From contig JAVYKX010000002.1 in assembly GCA_038741495.1 (NCBI GenBank), positions 486,518 to 550,517 on the forward strand: DNA of 64,000 nucleotides, written 5' to 3'. Both the position numbers and the translations under genes were made by a program. Under the pieces are notes generated by a model. That model searched no databases. It worked only from the letters and a program-made list of their open reading frames with translations, and was not told the origin of the DNA. Numbering within the stretch: the first letter of the stretch is position 1; every line of letters begins with the position of its first letter. The DNA is from Thermofilum sp. (GTDB lineage: Archaea > Thermoproteota > Thermoprotei > Thermofilales > Thermofilaceae). Positions 7,653 through 16,179 of this stretch are shown here, one piece after another.

Positions 7653-8324
7653 GTGCCTCACCGCGCCAGGATTATCCAGCTGTTTGACTCAGTCGCGAAA
7701 GCTTACGACGCGTGGTACGCTCAGCCCGCGGGTAGAGTAGTCCTCGAGACGGAAGCCCGCATGCTGGGCTCCGTGCTCCCGGCCGGGGTGGGGGCGGAAG
7801 TCGGCGCAGGGACTTGCGTTTTCGCGCAGGTGCTCTCCAGAGACCGCGAAATCGTGTGCTGCGACCCCTCTCTGGAGATGCTCGAGCTGGGCAGGGAGAG
7901 GTGCCCTCACGTGCTCGCGTCGACAGCCGAGGAGCCGCCCCTGCGCCCTCGCTCGCTGGATTTCGCGTACCTGGTGACGGTCATCGAGTTCCTGGAGGAG
8001 CCGGGGCTGGCGCTCGCGCAGCTCAGCAGTCTCGTCAGGCGGGGCGGCGTTCTCGCCGTCCTTTTCATCGAGAGGCAAAGCCGCTGGGGGCGGCTCTACG
8101 AGGAAGTGGGGAGGAGGGGGGAGGACCCCGTGCTGGCTTCAGCCCGGCTCTACAGTTTCGAGGAAGTTGAGGATCTACTGCGCCGGTCAGGCTTACGGGT
8201 GAGGAGGGTGCTGCAAGCTCTCGACTACGAGCCGCTCTCCGTGCCTTCAGAGGAGCCGAAGATTTACGAAGGGTTATCTTGCGCTGACTGCGGGGTCACT
8301 CTGATCGCTGCCGAGCCGCAGTGA
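7653..8324 (+). CDS. SAM-dependent methyltransferase, class I (UbiE/Methyltransf_11-like)
   Basis: 223 residues. Motif I appears as GAEVGAGTCVFAQVL (about 46-60), the acidic end of strand 2 as VCCDPS, and motif IV as LDFAYLVTVIEFLEEP. The C-terminal region has CADCG near the end. The order and length fit small-molecule methyltransferases that act on quinones, lipids or metabolites; the substrate cannot be told. The GTG at 7653 follows a TATA-like GATATAAGG at 7625-7633. Its 3' end overlaps the convergent flavoprotein gene by 29 bp. Confidence 0.75.
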   Translation: MPHRARIIQLFDSVAKAYDAWYAQPAGRVVLETEARMLGSVLPAGVGAEVGAGTCVFAQVLSRDREIVCCDPSLEMLELGRERCPHVLASTAEEPPLRPRSLDFAYLVTVIEFLEEPGLALAQLSSLVRRGGVLAVLFIERQSRWGRLYEEVGRRGEDPVLASARLYSFEEVEDLLRRSGLRVRRVLQALDYEPLSVPSEEPKIYEGLSCADCGVTLIAAEPQ

Positions 8325-9336
8325 GCCACCTGGGACCCGCTACCTTGGCGAAGAAGCCGGGCCACTTAGCAGCTGCCCTGGCGAGGTAGCTGGGCGTCAG
8401 GTTGCCGGCGGTCACCCGCTCGAGAATCTCTCTTGGGGCTGTGCGGTAGAGGTTGGCCCGTCCCTCAGGGGAGAGGCTCTCCAGCCTGCGCACTATCGCA
8501 AGCTGCACCTTGATGTTGAAGGGTAGCCCCGTCCTTCTCAGCTCCTCACTAAAGCTGCGCTCACTCCGCAGCGACCTGAAGAGGGCTAGCGAAGACAGCA
8601 TACCGGGCCTGATGCCCTCACCGCTCAGGGGCTGCACAGCGCCGAGAGCCTCCCCGATCTTCACAGCCCCTGCCCTCCAGATTATGCCTCCCGCCGCTAT
8701 GCTCCCTCCTTCGAGCCGCCGAACCTCAGGGTTACCGTGAAGCTTGAGCAGCCAGCTAAGGTAGCTTCGAAGGGTCTCAAAGTCCGCCAAGCCCCCCACC
8801 CCGGCCTTCGCCCTGGAGCCCCCGAGCGGGAAGATCCAAGCGTACCCGGTGAACCCCGTGAGCAGGTGAACCTCAATGCTGTCGGAGCTGGCTACCCCCT
8901 CAACGATCGCCTGCAGCGCGCTAGCCCGCCTCCCAGGGTAAGATGAGACTCCCCGCGCGTCGACGACGAGGTCGTAGCCTTCCAGCTTCCCGAGCTCTCT
9001 AACTCCTCTCCTGACGACCTCGACCCCTTCCAGGAAGTGCTCGAGCAGCCTCTCCTTGTCGACAATATACCCGTACTTCACTCCCTTGCTCTCCAGGAGC
9101 TTTTCCTCATCGATGTACACTCTGTACCCATGCACTTCGCTGATGATGTAATCCTCGGGAATCTTGACGACTCTATCGATAGTGAAGGGCACCCCCCAGC
9201 CGCACGGCTTCACCGCCAGTTTCGGCAGCGCTTCGAACACGGTCACTTTGTACCCCGCGTCGCTGAGCAGCCTTGCGAGAAACGCGCCCGAGGGGCCGGC
9301 GCCGACGATAGCTACTCGGTCTGTCTGCATCATCAT
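8296..9336 (-). CDS. FAD-dependent geranylgeranyl reductase family protein
   Basis: 346 residues. The N-terminal dinucleotide-binding motif VAIVGAGPSGAFLARLL (8-24) is followed by the acidic strand-2 end VFEALPK and a PCGWG motif at about 44-48, as in the geranylgeranyl reductase/DGGGPL reductase family. A second FAD-binding block is GEALGAVQPLSGEGIRPGM. Family members saturate isoprenoid chains of archaeal lipids or quinones, so archaeol lipid or menaquinone reduction is likely. Overlapping ATGs (M-M-M-Q) start 4 bp inside the upstream small gene, so the two are coupled. Confidence 0.75.
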   Translation of the reverse strand: MMMQTDRVAIVGAGPSGAFLARLLSDAGYKVTVFEALPKLAVKPCGWGVPFTIDRVVKIPEDYIISEVHGYRVYIDEEKLLESKGVKYGYIVDKERLLEHFLEGVEVVRRGVRELGKLEGYDLVVDARGVSSYPGRRASALQAIVEGVASSDSIEVHLLTGFTGYAWIFPLGGSRAKAGVGGLADFETLRSYLSWLLKLHGNPEVRRLEGGSIAAGGIIWRAGAVKIGEALGAVQPLSGEGIRPGMLSSLALFRSLRSERSFSEELRRTGLPFNIKVQLAIVRRLESLSPEGRANLYRTAPREILERVTAGNLTPSYLARAAAKWPGFFAKVAGPRWLTAARQRSE

Positions 9337-9590
9337 CCCAGCCCGCGTAGCTCGCTCTCCAGCTCTTCGATCGATATTTTCGCGAACTGTAGAATCACTT
9401 GAAGCTTGTCCGGCTTCACCAGCGTGACTATAGCGTCCTTGTAGACGCCTTTGAGCAGGGGGCCGTACTCGGCGGTGACTCTACCTTTAGTCTTCAGGAA
9501 CTCGGCCACCTTGTCCACGCAATCCTCTCTTATCTTAAGCACGTAAGTCTTAGAGGAGGCGCAAACAAGGCTTCTCGAGATTACGCACAT
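9333..9590 (-). CDS. Small hypothetical protein
   Basis: 85 residues, not recognised. Alternating strands and helices: KTYVLKIREDCVDKVAEFLK, then VTAEYGPLLKGVYKDAIVTL, then KLQVILQFAKISIEELESEL. The look is of a small alpha/beta domain. No membrane segment. It is the first gene of an operon with the reductase (4-bp overlap). An A/T-rich AAATAAATAAG at about 9619-9630 in the minus direction would be its promoter, shared back-to-back with the permease gene. Confidence 0.6.
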   Translation of the reverse strand: MCVISRSLVCASSKTYVLKIREDCVDKVAEFLKTKGRVTAEYGPLLKGVYKDAIVTLVKPDKLQVILQFAKISIEELESELRGLG

Positions 9591-9683
9591 GCTTTCCGCT
9601 ATGTACTCTCATTCTCTCTTATTTATTTCGCAGAAGCACCTAAGGTAACGCTAATTTACCATGCTGTCTACGTAGCTGCTTCT

Positions 9684-11030
9684 GTGAATGCTTCAGCGCT
9701 TCACGGGGTAGCGGTACTGCTGCTGCCTGTGCTCGTGATCGCTGTCCTGAAGCGGGATGCTGCTCAAGCATCGGTAGTCACGCTCACCTACGCGCTTCTA
9801 GCTTTCACTTCGAGCAGGGGTTTAGCCGGAGTCGTGGATGCTTTGCGCAGCGGCCTGACGACGGGGCTCCAGATATCCTCCATCATCCTTTCCGCGATAT
9901 ACTTCTACAACGTGCAGAGGGAGCTCGGCACGGAGGACAAGCTGAAAGCGAGCATGGGTAGCGCGGCAGGGTCGGCACTGTACCTAGCGGTTTTCTTCTC
10001 AGGCTTTGTCGAGAGCTTCTCAGGTTACGGCGTTTCTCCAGCTGTCGCAGCACCCCTGCTCCTCAGCACTGGGCTTCCCCCGCTCAGCGCAACCGCGAGC
10101 GCTCTCGTGGGGCACACGTGGGCGGTCCCCTTCGCTAGCGTAGGCGTCCCGACCGCTGTGCTCGCGGGGCTAGCTGAAGTGGATGTCGGCGCGCTGGCTG
10201 AGCTCACCGCAGTTTTTGCCTCGTTTTCCTTAGCTGCGATAGTGTTTCGCGTTGGCCGCGGGTACATCAGCTGCAGCTACAAGGAGCTGGTCCCCGCGCT
10301 GCTTCTCTCTCTTTCACTCGTCCTGCTCGCACCCTTCACGAGGATTTACTCGGCAGCTGTCATGGGCTTCCTGGGGGTGGCTGCAGGCTTACTGCTGGCT
10401 AGTGGAGCGCATAAAGTGGCAGAAGCGCTGAGCGTGCTCAAGTACTACCTGCTGCTAGTGGCTATGCTTCTCCTAGCGAATCTCGCCGGCTTCGGCGGAC
10501 TGCAGTACACCTTCGTCGTGATTCTCGCTGCAGCCCTGCTCTCGCAGCTCATCGAGCGCAAGCTGGCTAGGGAGGCTCCGAGGAGGACGGTCGCCATGAC
10601 CTTCCGCTCAGTCGTGGCTGTAGTCTTGTTCGCGATCGTGGCGGAGATCGTCAAGCGCGGCGGCTACATGAAGAGCCTAGCCATCCTGCTCGCTCAGAGC
10701 ACGGGGACGCTCTACGCACTTTTCGTCCCCGTCGTAGGAGCTCTCGGAGCATACGCTACAGGGAGCGCGACCACGAGCAACTTGATCTTCTCAGCCCTGC
10801 AGAAGAGCTACGCCGAAGCTGTGCAAGTCAACACCTACGCTCTACTTGCCCTGCAGAATGTGGGGGGCGGCTTAGGCGGCATGGTGTCGCCAGCAAAGAT
10901 CTCTGTCGCGGCGTCAACCACCTCAGGGAAAGAGCTCGAGCAGCAGCTCTTCAGGGAGGGCTGGAAGTCGCTGATAGTAGCCGTTGCCCCTCAAGTGATT
11001 ATCGCAGGGTGGATCCTCCCCCAGCGATAA
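9684..11030 (+). CDS. lctP: LctP-family L-lactate/glycolate permease
   Basis: About 448 residues with 12 or more membrane segments. Two family signatures are visible: FSGFVESFSGYGVSPAVAAP (the LctP substrate region, usually E-x-x-S-G-F/Y-G) and GALGAYATGSATTSNLIFSA near the C terminus. LctP carriers take up lactate or glycolate with protons. The reading frame stays open far upstream, through the divergent gene, but those codons look non-coding. The GTG at 9684 gives a start aligned with the first helix and has an A/T-rich CTAATTTAC about 28 bp upstream. Confidence 0.8.
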   Translation: MNASALHGVAVLLLPVLVIAVLKRDAAQASVVTLTYALLAFTSSRGLAGVVDALRSGLTTGLQISSIILSAIYFYNVQRELGTEDKLKASMGSAAGSALYLAVFFSGFVESFSGYGVSPAVAAPLLLSTGLPPLSATASALVGHTWAVPFASVGVPTAVLAGLAEVDVGALAELTAVFASFSLAAIVFRVGRGYISCSYKELVPALLLSLSLVLLAPFTRIYSAAVMGFLGVAAGLLLASGAHKVAEALSVLKYYLLLVAMLLLANLAGFGGLQYTFVVILAAALLSQLIERKLAREAPRRTVAMTFRSVVAVVLFAIVAEIVKRGGYMKSLAILLAQSTGTLYALFVPVVGALGAYATGSATTSNLIFSALQKSYAEAVQVNTYALLALQNVGGGLGGMVSPAKISVAASTTSGKELEQQLFREGWKSLIVAVAPQVIIAGWILPQR

Positions 11031-11115
11031 GCCAGGCAGCGTTAAGCCCTCTCTTTCTCCCGGCTGCGGCGTGTGTCGTCTACAGCAGCCTCCGACACTA
11101 ACGGAGAGCCGTTTT

Positions 11116-11838
11116 CTACCTTTCTTTGCAGGAAACGGGCGAGAAGCGCAGCCCCGCTATCTCAAGCACTTCCTGGGGCGGCGGCGAGCATCCCGACCAG
11201 ACCACCGACCCCGAGCTGAGGACCACCGCCTCGTCCGCTACCTCCTCGGCGAGCTTAACATCTTGAGTTGCCACGAGGACCCCTTTCCCCTCAGCTTTAG
11301 CCTTGCAGAGTAGCGAGAGGAAGAGCTCCGACGATTGCGGGTCGAGGTTGGCTGTCGGCTCGTCTAGGAGGAGCACTTCGGGCTCGTACACCAGAACCGA
11401 TGCCAGAGCAACTCTCTTCTTCTCACCCATGCTCAGGGCGAAAACCGGCCTCTCGAGAAGGTGCGCTATGTGCAGGAGCTTCGCCACGCGCTCAACTCTC
11501 TCGCTCTTCTCCCGCTCCGCCAAGCCGAGCTGGTTCAGCGCGAACAGAAGCTCGTCCCGCACCGTGGGGTTGAAGAGCTGGTCGTCGGGATCCTGGAAGA
11601 GAAGCCCTAGGTGGCGGCGCGCCTCGGGCAGCTGCTTCCTCAGCTCCTCCCCCTTGAAGAGCACTACTCCCCTCTCAGGCTCCAGCAGTCCCGCGAGGGC
11701 TAGGAGCAGCGTAGTCTTCCCGGAGCCGTTAGGCCCCAGAAGCGCAGTTACCTTGCCGAGCTCAACTCTCACGGTCACCCCGCGCAGAACGGTGCCGAAG
11801 CCAGGGTAGGCTACCCACAGGTCTCTGCACTCGAGCAT
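11116..11838 (-). CDS. cbiO: ABC transporter ATPase, CbiO-type (Ni/Co ECF A component)
   Basis: 240 residues. Walker A GPNGSGKTT (about 34-42), Q-loop LLFQDPDDQLFNPTV, signature FALSMGEKKRVALASV (a variant of LSGGQ), Walker B VLLLDEPTANLDP. It matches the CbiO/EcfA group. It is the last gene of a CbiM-PDGLE-CbiQ-CbiO set and follows CbiQ after 3 bp, which fixes its role as the ATPase of a nickel or cobalt importer. Confidence 0.87.
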   Translation of the reverse strand: MLECRDLWVAYPGFGTVLRGVTVRVELGKVTALLGPNGSGKTTLLLALAGLLEPERGVVLFKGEELRKQLPEARRHLGLLFQDPDDQLFNPTVRDELLFALNQLGLAEREKSERVERVAKLLHIAHLLERPVFALSMGEKKRVALASVLVYEPEVLLLDEPTANLDPQSSELFLSLLCKAKAEGKGVLVATQDVKLAEEVADEAVVLSSGSVVWSGCSPPPQEVLEIAGLRFSPVSCKER

Positions 11839-11841
11839 ATC

Positions 11842-12588
11842 TCACGCGCCAGCGAAGAAAAGGAGCGTGCATAAAAGAGTGTAGGCGGCGAGCGCTGCAG
11901 CACCCCGCTTTTCACCTAAGCTCGCCGCGGTTCCCGCGGAGCTTCGCGCGAGAGTCCTAGCCTCAATAGCCATCGAGAGCACCCTCGCCCTCCGGTAGCT
12001 CAGAACCAGAATATCCCCCACCGTGCTCGCAGCTACGAGCCTCGCGGGCACCCCTCCCTTGGCCACTAGGCGCGCCTCCCTGGCAGCCAGCATTCGCGCA
12101 ATGTCCCTTGCCTGCAGGGGGATCATCCTGAGCGTCAGCCAAAGCTCCCAAGCGACAAAGTTACCCAGTTTCAGCCGCCGCAGCCCCTCGAGCGCCCAGA
12201 ACCAACCTAGAGCTGCGAAAGCCCCGGTGAACGCTCCCGCCCCTCCTGCTGCGCGCGCGACGAGGAGAGCAGCGGGCACGCAGCTACCGGACACGGCAGC
12301 TGGAGCGGCGACAACAGCCGAGAAAGCAGCGACGAGAAGCGTTGTTGAGAGCCAGCTCCTAAGCTTACCCGAAGCCGCGGCGAGAGCGCCTCCCAGAGCA
12401 GCGGCGGCAACCGGTACTCCGAACCCCCGCGAAAATGAAGCTTCCACGCTTAAAACCAGGCCTGCCGCCAGCACCGCGGAGGGGTGCGCGGGAGGTGCTG
12501 CGGTTTCGCACAGCTTGTCGAAGATTCTGCTGAGTGTTTTCAGGTAGGCGGCTGCGATGGAGGAGAAAGAGGGAGAGAAAGGTGTCAT
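11842..12588 (-). CDS. cbiQ: CbiQ-type transmembrane (T) component of Ni/Co transporter
   Basis: 248 residues, mostly hydrophobic, with about five membrane segments and the coupling-helix signature of T components: MIPLQARDIARMLAAREARL (an AR-E-AR motif that contacts the ATPase), followed by YRRARVLSMAIEAR. It sits between the PDGLE gene and cbiO on the same strand. The start at 12588 is an ATG; downstream in-frame Met codons are absent for some distance. Confidence 0.82.
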   Translation of the reverse strand: MTPFSPSFSSIAAAYLKTLSRIFDKLCETAAPPAHPSAVLAAGLVLSVEASFSRGFGVPVAAAALGGALAAASGKLRSWLSTTLLVAAFSAVVAAPAAVSGSCVPAALLVARAAGGAGAFTGAFAALGWFWALEGLRRLKLGNFVAWELWLTLRMIPLQARDIARMLAAREARLVAKGGVPARLVAASTVGDILVLSYRRARVLSMAIEARTLARSSAGTAASLGEKRGAAALAAYTLLCTLLFFAGA

Positions 12589-12604
12589 GGTTGCGCTCCG
12601 CTCG

Positions 12605-12901
12605 CTACTTGACGATTAGGTAGCCTAGGGCGAGAACTAGGGCTACACCGATCAGCCCCGAGACGATGTACCCGAGCCAGCTCGGCAAGCCTGGCACCGT
12701 GTAGTCCAGGAAGGGAGTCCAGTTGACTTCTTCCGTCACTTCGCTCAACCCCAGTATCTCGGCAGCTATGTCCAGCGGCTCGTGGTAGCCGGTAAGCTCG
12801 GCTAAGTAGATGCCGAAGAGGGGGCTGACAACAACTAGAGCTAGAGCCACCAGGAGCGCTCTCTTGTACTTCCGGTAGATCTCCCCGAGCATGCTTCTCA
12901 C
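12605..12901 (-). CDS. CbiN-like/PDGLE-domain component of Ni/Co transporter
   Basis: 98 residues with two membrane helices (about 14-32 and 78-97) around a short extracytoplasmic loop. The loop carries the PDGLE-type pattern (TPFLDYTVPGLPSWLG). In Ni/Co ECF systems this small subunit accompanies CbiM and is needed for metal capture. The GTG start forms a GTGA overlap with the cbiM stop; an ATG at 12892 is an alternative. Its position between cbiM and cbiQ supports the call. Confidence 0.75.
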   Translation of the reverse strand: MRSMLGEIYRKYKRALLVALALVVVSPLFGIYLAELTGYHEPLDIAAEILGLSEVTEEVNWTPFLDYTVPGLPSWLGYIVSGLIGVALVLALGYLIVK

Positions 12902-13512
12902 CCCCTCAGCAGGGCCGGCGCGCGCTGCCTGAGGTACGAGTAAACAGCAGCTGTTATCGCTCCCTCAATGATTCCCAGCGCGGCGTGCCACCCAGCCATG
13001 ACGGGGACAGCGACCCCTAGGCCGTAGAGGAACTGGCTGGACAGCCCGAGCTCAACTCCGCAAGCTAGACCTGCCAGCGTTACGCTAAGCCATCCAGCAG
13101 CGAAAGCCCCCAGCGCTTTCAAGCGCGCTGGAAAAGCCCTGTACACCAGGTAGCCCGCCAGCACCGCGATAATAGCCATGTTGAGCATATTCGCGCCTAG
13201 AGCAGTGATCCCCCCGTCGTGGAAGACGAGCGTCTGGACCAGCAGGACGAGAGCCATCGCGAGGAAGCCTAGCCAAGGTCCCAGCAAGATGCCGGCCAGG
13301 GCCCCTCCAACGAAGTGAAGAGACGTGCCTCCAGGCAAAGGCCAGTTGATCATCTGCGCTGCGAAGATGCCCGCTGCGAGAACCGGGACCAGGTGCCTGC
13401 TCTCCCCCTTCTCGATCCTCGCTTTTCGTACAGCGAGCAGGCCGTAGCCGAGAAACAGAGCGTACGTCGCAGCACTGGTCACTGGGTCGAGGAAACCATC
13501 GGGTATGTGCAT
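12898..13512 (-). CDS. cbiM: CbiM/NikM substrate-binding component of Ni/Co transporter
   Basis: 204 residues, about six membrane helices. The mature N terminus MHIPDGF is the hallmark of CbiM/NikM, whose N-terminal Met-His pair binds the metal. A second conserved part is MINWPLPGGTSLHFVGGALA. The protein confers Ni or Co specificity; which of the two cannot be told from sequence alone. The ATG at 13512 is fixed by the metal motif. An AATAAATTAATAAG element upstream (13536-13549) probably drives the four-gene operon. Confidence 0.9.
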   Translation of the reverse strand: MHIPDGFLDPVTSAATYALFLGYGLLAVRKARIEKGESRHLVPVLAAGIFAAQMINWPLPGGTSLHFVGGALAGILLGPWLGFLAMALVLLVQTLVFHDGGITALGANMLNMAIIAVLAGYLVYRAFPARLKALGAFAAGWLSVTLAGLACGVELGLSSQFLYGLGVAVPVMAGWHAALGIIEGAITAAVYSYLRQRAPALLRG

Positions 13513-13535
13513 ACGCTACACTTTACGAGGGACTG

Positions 13536-13549
13536 CTTATTAATTTATT
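13536..13549 (-). promoter_or_regulatory. TATA region of the cbiM operon
   Basis: In the minus direction, AATAAATTAATAAG lies 25-40 bp before the cbiM ATG in an otherwise GC-rich region. It is nearly palindromic in A/T content, but I see no convincing operator such as a NikR-type inverted repeat. Confidence 0.45.
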
Positions 13550-13653
13550 ACTGTATTACCAAAAAGTAAGAACAGGGGAAGAGCGGAAGCCGCAGCCGCC
13601 CTGGTTTTCTTCGCCGAAAGCTTTTAAGGAGTACCTCCCAGTTGCTTGCGCGT

Positions 13654-14553
13654 ATGGGCAGGGCAAAGGGCTGGTTCATCGCGACCAGGCCATGGTCCTT
13701 TACGATGACGTTCGTCTCGGTGACTGGAGCCGCCGCTTACGCCTACACCACAACCGGTGTTTTCGACGTGCTCCTCTATCTCGCGACGCTCGTGGGCGTG
13801 CTGCTGCTTCACGCTGCCGCGAACGTCCTCAACGATTACTACGATACAAAGAGGGGTGTCGACGTCCCCGGCGCACCCACTACGGTTTACAGACCCCACC
13901 CCGTTATCACGGGCTTCGCTTCTCTCAGCGAGGTGAGGAACTTCGGCCTCGCCCTGCTCGCTGGCGGGCTCAGCATCGCTCTAGCTCTAACTCTGCTGAG
14001 AGCCTACGTGGTTCTCCTGCTTGCTCTCGTGGGCGTAGTGCTGCTATTCACGTACTCCGGCCCTCCGGGCTTAAAGTACAGGTCTCTCGGCGAGCTGGGC
14101 GTGTTCCTGAGCTGGGGCGTGTTCATGTGGGTAGGCACGTTCTACGTGCTCACTGGAGTGCTCGACGCGGCGCCAGCTCTCGCAGGGGCCCCTGTGGGGG
14201 CTCTCGTGGCAGCTGTGCTCACCGCGAACAACCTTAGGGATATCGAGTTCGATAGAAGCCGGGGAGCTATAACGCTCGCAGTGCGCTTAGGTAGAGAGCG
14301 GGGTCTAGCCTTCTACACGGCTGAGATACTTCTCGGCTACGTGGCGGTCCTGGCTCTCGCGCTGGCAGGCTTGGTGCCCCTCTACACTCTTCTCGTGCTT
14401 CTAACCCTACCCAGCGCGCTAAGAATCATCAAGGAGTTCAGGAAGAGGATACCCGAGAACGCGGACCCCATAACGGCGCAGCTTACACAGACGTTCGGCT
14501 TACTCTACATCGCGGGTATTCTTCTCGGGAAAATCTTCCCGGTGGCTTTCTAA
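13654..14553 (+). CDS. UbiA-family prenyltransferase, MenA-like
   Basis: About 299 residues, eight to nine membrane helices. First Asp-rich motif NVLNDYYDTKRGVD (N-D-x-x-D, Mg-diphosphate binding) and second motif NNLRDIEFDRSRGAITLAVR are typical of MenA (DHNA polyprenyltransferase), including the N-N-x-R-D form. It would attach a polyprenyl chain to a quinone precursor. The ATG at 13654 follows the TATA-like CTTTTAAGG at 13621-13629; a TTG at 13642 is unlikely. It faces the heme O synthase gene. Confidence 0.8.
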   Translation: MGRAKGWFIATRPWSFTMTFVSVTGAAAYAYTTTGVFDVLLYLATLVGVLLLHAAANVLNDYYDTKRGVDVPGAPTTVYRPHPVITGFASLSEVRNFGLALLAGGLSIALALTLLRAYVVLLLALVGVVLLFTYSGPPGLKYRSLGELGVFLSWGVFMWVGTFYVLTGVLDAAPALAGAPVGALVAAVLTANNLRDIEFDRSRGAITLAVRLGRERGLAFYTAEILLGYVAVLALALAGLVPLYTLLVLLTLPSALRIIKEFRKRIPENADPITAQLTQTFGLLYIAGILLGKIFPVAF

Positions 14554-14562
14554 ACCCTAATC

Positions 14563-14574
14563 CCCTATTTTTAA
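14563..14574 (+). terminator. T-run after the MenA-like gene
   Basis: CCCCTATTTTTA just after the stop is a pyrimidine/T-run of the kind that ends archaeal transcripts. The A-run next to it could serve the convergent gene, so the short gap may act in both directions. Confidence 0.4.
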
Positions 14575-15434
14575 AACATTAAAACGCTGTTGACAGCTAC
14601 GCACAGGAACACGACAGCCATGTACATGTTAACCACCTTGAACGCCTTGTAAGCGTGTACTTTGAACTCGCCTGTCTTCAAAGCCTTCGCCAGCAGCCCA
14701 GCGCTCAAGGAGAGTATTGCGAGCGAAACGACAGCCCCCCCAGGTCCGAGGAGGCCTGCGGGCACAAGCAGAAGCGTTACTATAGCAATTGCGAGGACGG
14801 CGGCAAGCGAGCCCACGACGCCGGCTTTGTCGCCGTAGACCACCGGCAGCATGGGGACACCCGCTCTCCTGTAATCCTCGGAGTAGTAGGTCGCGAGGGA
14901 CCATATGTGCGCGCAGCTCCATAAAGCTACCAGCAGCATCAGCAGCAACCCCCCGGTGCCGAAGCCTCCCGTAGCTGCGGCCCACCCACCTAGCGCCGGC
15001 ATTCCTCCCGCGAAGCCCCCTACCACGACGCTCCACGGGCTACTACGCTTCAGCAGAACAGTGTAGGCTAGAATGTCGATCAAAAACCCCATGAGCCCGG
15101 CTACCAGCACGAAAGGGTTCACGGCATAGGCGAGCAGCAGCCCCGCGGCCAGAGCGGAAGCGCTCGCAGCTGTTGCCTCCCGCTTCGTCATTCTGCCCGC
15201 TGGGAGGGGTCTACCGCGCGTCCGGAACATCGCCGCGTCAATGTCCGCGTCGAGAACCATGTTAAAGCCGGTAGTCCCCGAAACCGATAGGAAAATTGAG
15301 AGCGAGGTTAAAAGCAGCGTGGTGAAGTCGATTCTCCCGTGGCTGCCTGCAACGTACGCGAAAACCCCCGTCAAGAGCAGCAGAAGCGTCTGCTTGATCT
15401 TGAATAGCTGTGAAAGGTCTCTTACCAGTGTCAT
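14571..15434 (-). CDS. ctaB: Protoheme IX farnesyltransferase (heme O synthase)
   Basis: 287 residues, about nine membrane helices. The family motif NMVLDADIDAAMFRTRGRPL (N-x-x-D-x-x-x-D, then RT-x-R-PLP) is present, along with CAHIWSLATYYSEDYRRAGV and MLPVVYGDKA. The enzyme adds a farnesyl chain to heme B to make heme O, the precursor of heme A and of hemes used by heme-copper oxidases. This implies some oxygen-reducing capacity. No oxidase subunit genes lie in this window. Confidence 0.88.
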   Translation of the reverse strand: MTLVRDLSQLFKIKQTLLLLLTGVFAYVAGSHGRIDFTTLLLTSLSIFLSVSGTTGFNMVLDADIDAAMFRTRGRPLPAGRMTKREATAASASALAAGLLLAYAVNPFVLVAGLMGFLIDILAYTVLLKRSSPWSVVVGGFAGGMPALGGWAAATGGFGTGGLLLMLLVALWSCAHIWSLATYYSEDYRRAGVPMLPVVYGDKAGVVGSLAAVLAIAIVTLLLVPAGLLGPGGAVVSLAILSLSAGLLAKALKTGEFKVHAYKAFKVVNMYMAVVFLCVAVNSVLMF

Positions 15435-15471
15435 CGCGCCGTGTTGACTGCGCTACTCTAAAAAACTACTG

Positions 15472-16113
15472 TTAGGGTTTAACGCTCACCGGTACATCGA
15501 AGCTAGTGACCTTGTAGTTCAGCTTCGCGATACTCCCGTTGCTCTCGAAGTCTAGGGTGAGCTCCAGGGGGGTGCACCCGCTCGCGATAAATCGACCAGA
15601 GTAGCTTTCAGGTTCTGGAGCAGAGGACTGGGCGAGGCTTCTAAGCTCGGAGAACAAGCTCAAGCAGAGGCTCCTGCAGGGGCCTCTGAACTCGACGACT
15701 CTAGTATCTCCCAGAGCGTGCGCACTCCTCTCGGGCGAGTCCCTGGCGAGAAGGAGAAGCCTGTAGAGAACAGTGTCCTCTAGGCGCCAGCCCCCGCGGC
15801 GCGAAACCCAGCCTCCCTCGACGAGAACCATGGAGTGCGTTGCGTTAGAGTACACGATGCGGTTTTCGGCAGCCGCAGCCCTCCAAGCTGTGATGCTTGT
15901 GAGTAGCTCCTGCGTAGCTAGGCTCACGTTTCCGACAACGAGAACTTTCACGTCGCCGAAGTCGATGATCTCCTCAAACCTCCACCCCCTAGCGGAAGCG
16001 AGCCTCTCGAGCGCGCACGATGCGGGATCCCGCCCCAGCGTCGTCACGAAGACCACGGCTAGAGCAGCGGCCGCCAGCAGAGCGCCCAGCGCTAGCGCTA
16101 CTTTCACAGGCTT
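15472..16113 (-). CDS. Hypothetical exported protein with N-terminal anchor
   Basis: About 213 residues: one N-terminal hydrophobic helix (about 4-26) and an extracytoplasmic part with several cysteines (CALERL, GPCRSLC, SGCTPLEL). No family recognised. I chose the GTG at 16113 because a palindromic TATA-like GGTTATAACC at about 16137-16146 would place the transcript start there. An upstream ATG at 16161 would lie over that element and is less likely. The neighbouring divergent gene is a MFS carrier. Confidence 0.55.
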   Translation of the reverse strand, partial: KPVKVALALGALLAAAALAVVFVTTLGRDPASCALERLASARGWRFEEIIDFGDVKVLVVGNVSLATQELLTSITAWRAAAAENRIVYSNATHSMVLVEGGWVSRRGGWRLEDTVLYRLLLLARDSPERSAHALGDTRVVEFRGPCRSLCLSLFSELRSLAQSSAPEPESYSGRFIASGCTPLELTLDFESNGSIAKLNYKVTSFDVPVSVKP

Positions 16114-16179
16114 CACGCTACATACGCTCAGCGGCTGGTTATAACCGTTCTTTAGGATCAATGAATTTAAGTTTCCCGG

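Noticed and set aside
9399..9683. N-terminal extension of the permease frame
   Set aside because: It runs through the divergent small gene, has no start codon near a promoter and lacks membrane-helix character.
13512..13560. NikR-type operator before cbiM
   Set aside because: The A/T-rich near-palindrome overlaps the TATA region and lacks a GC-rich half-site pair.
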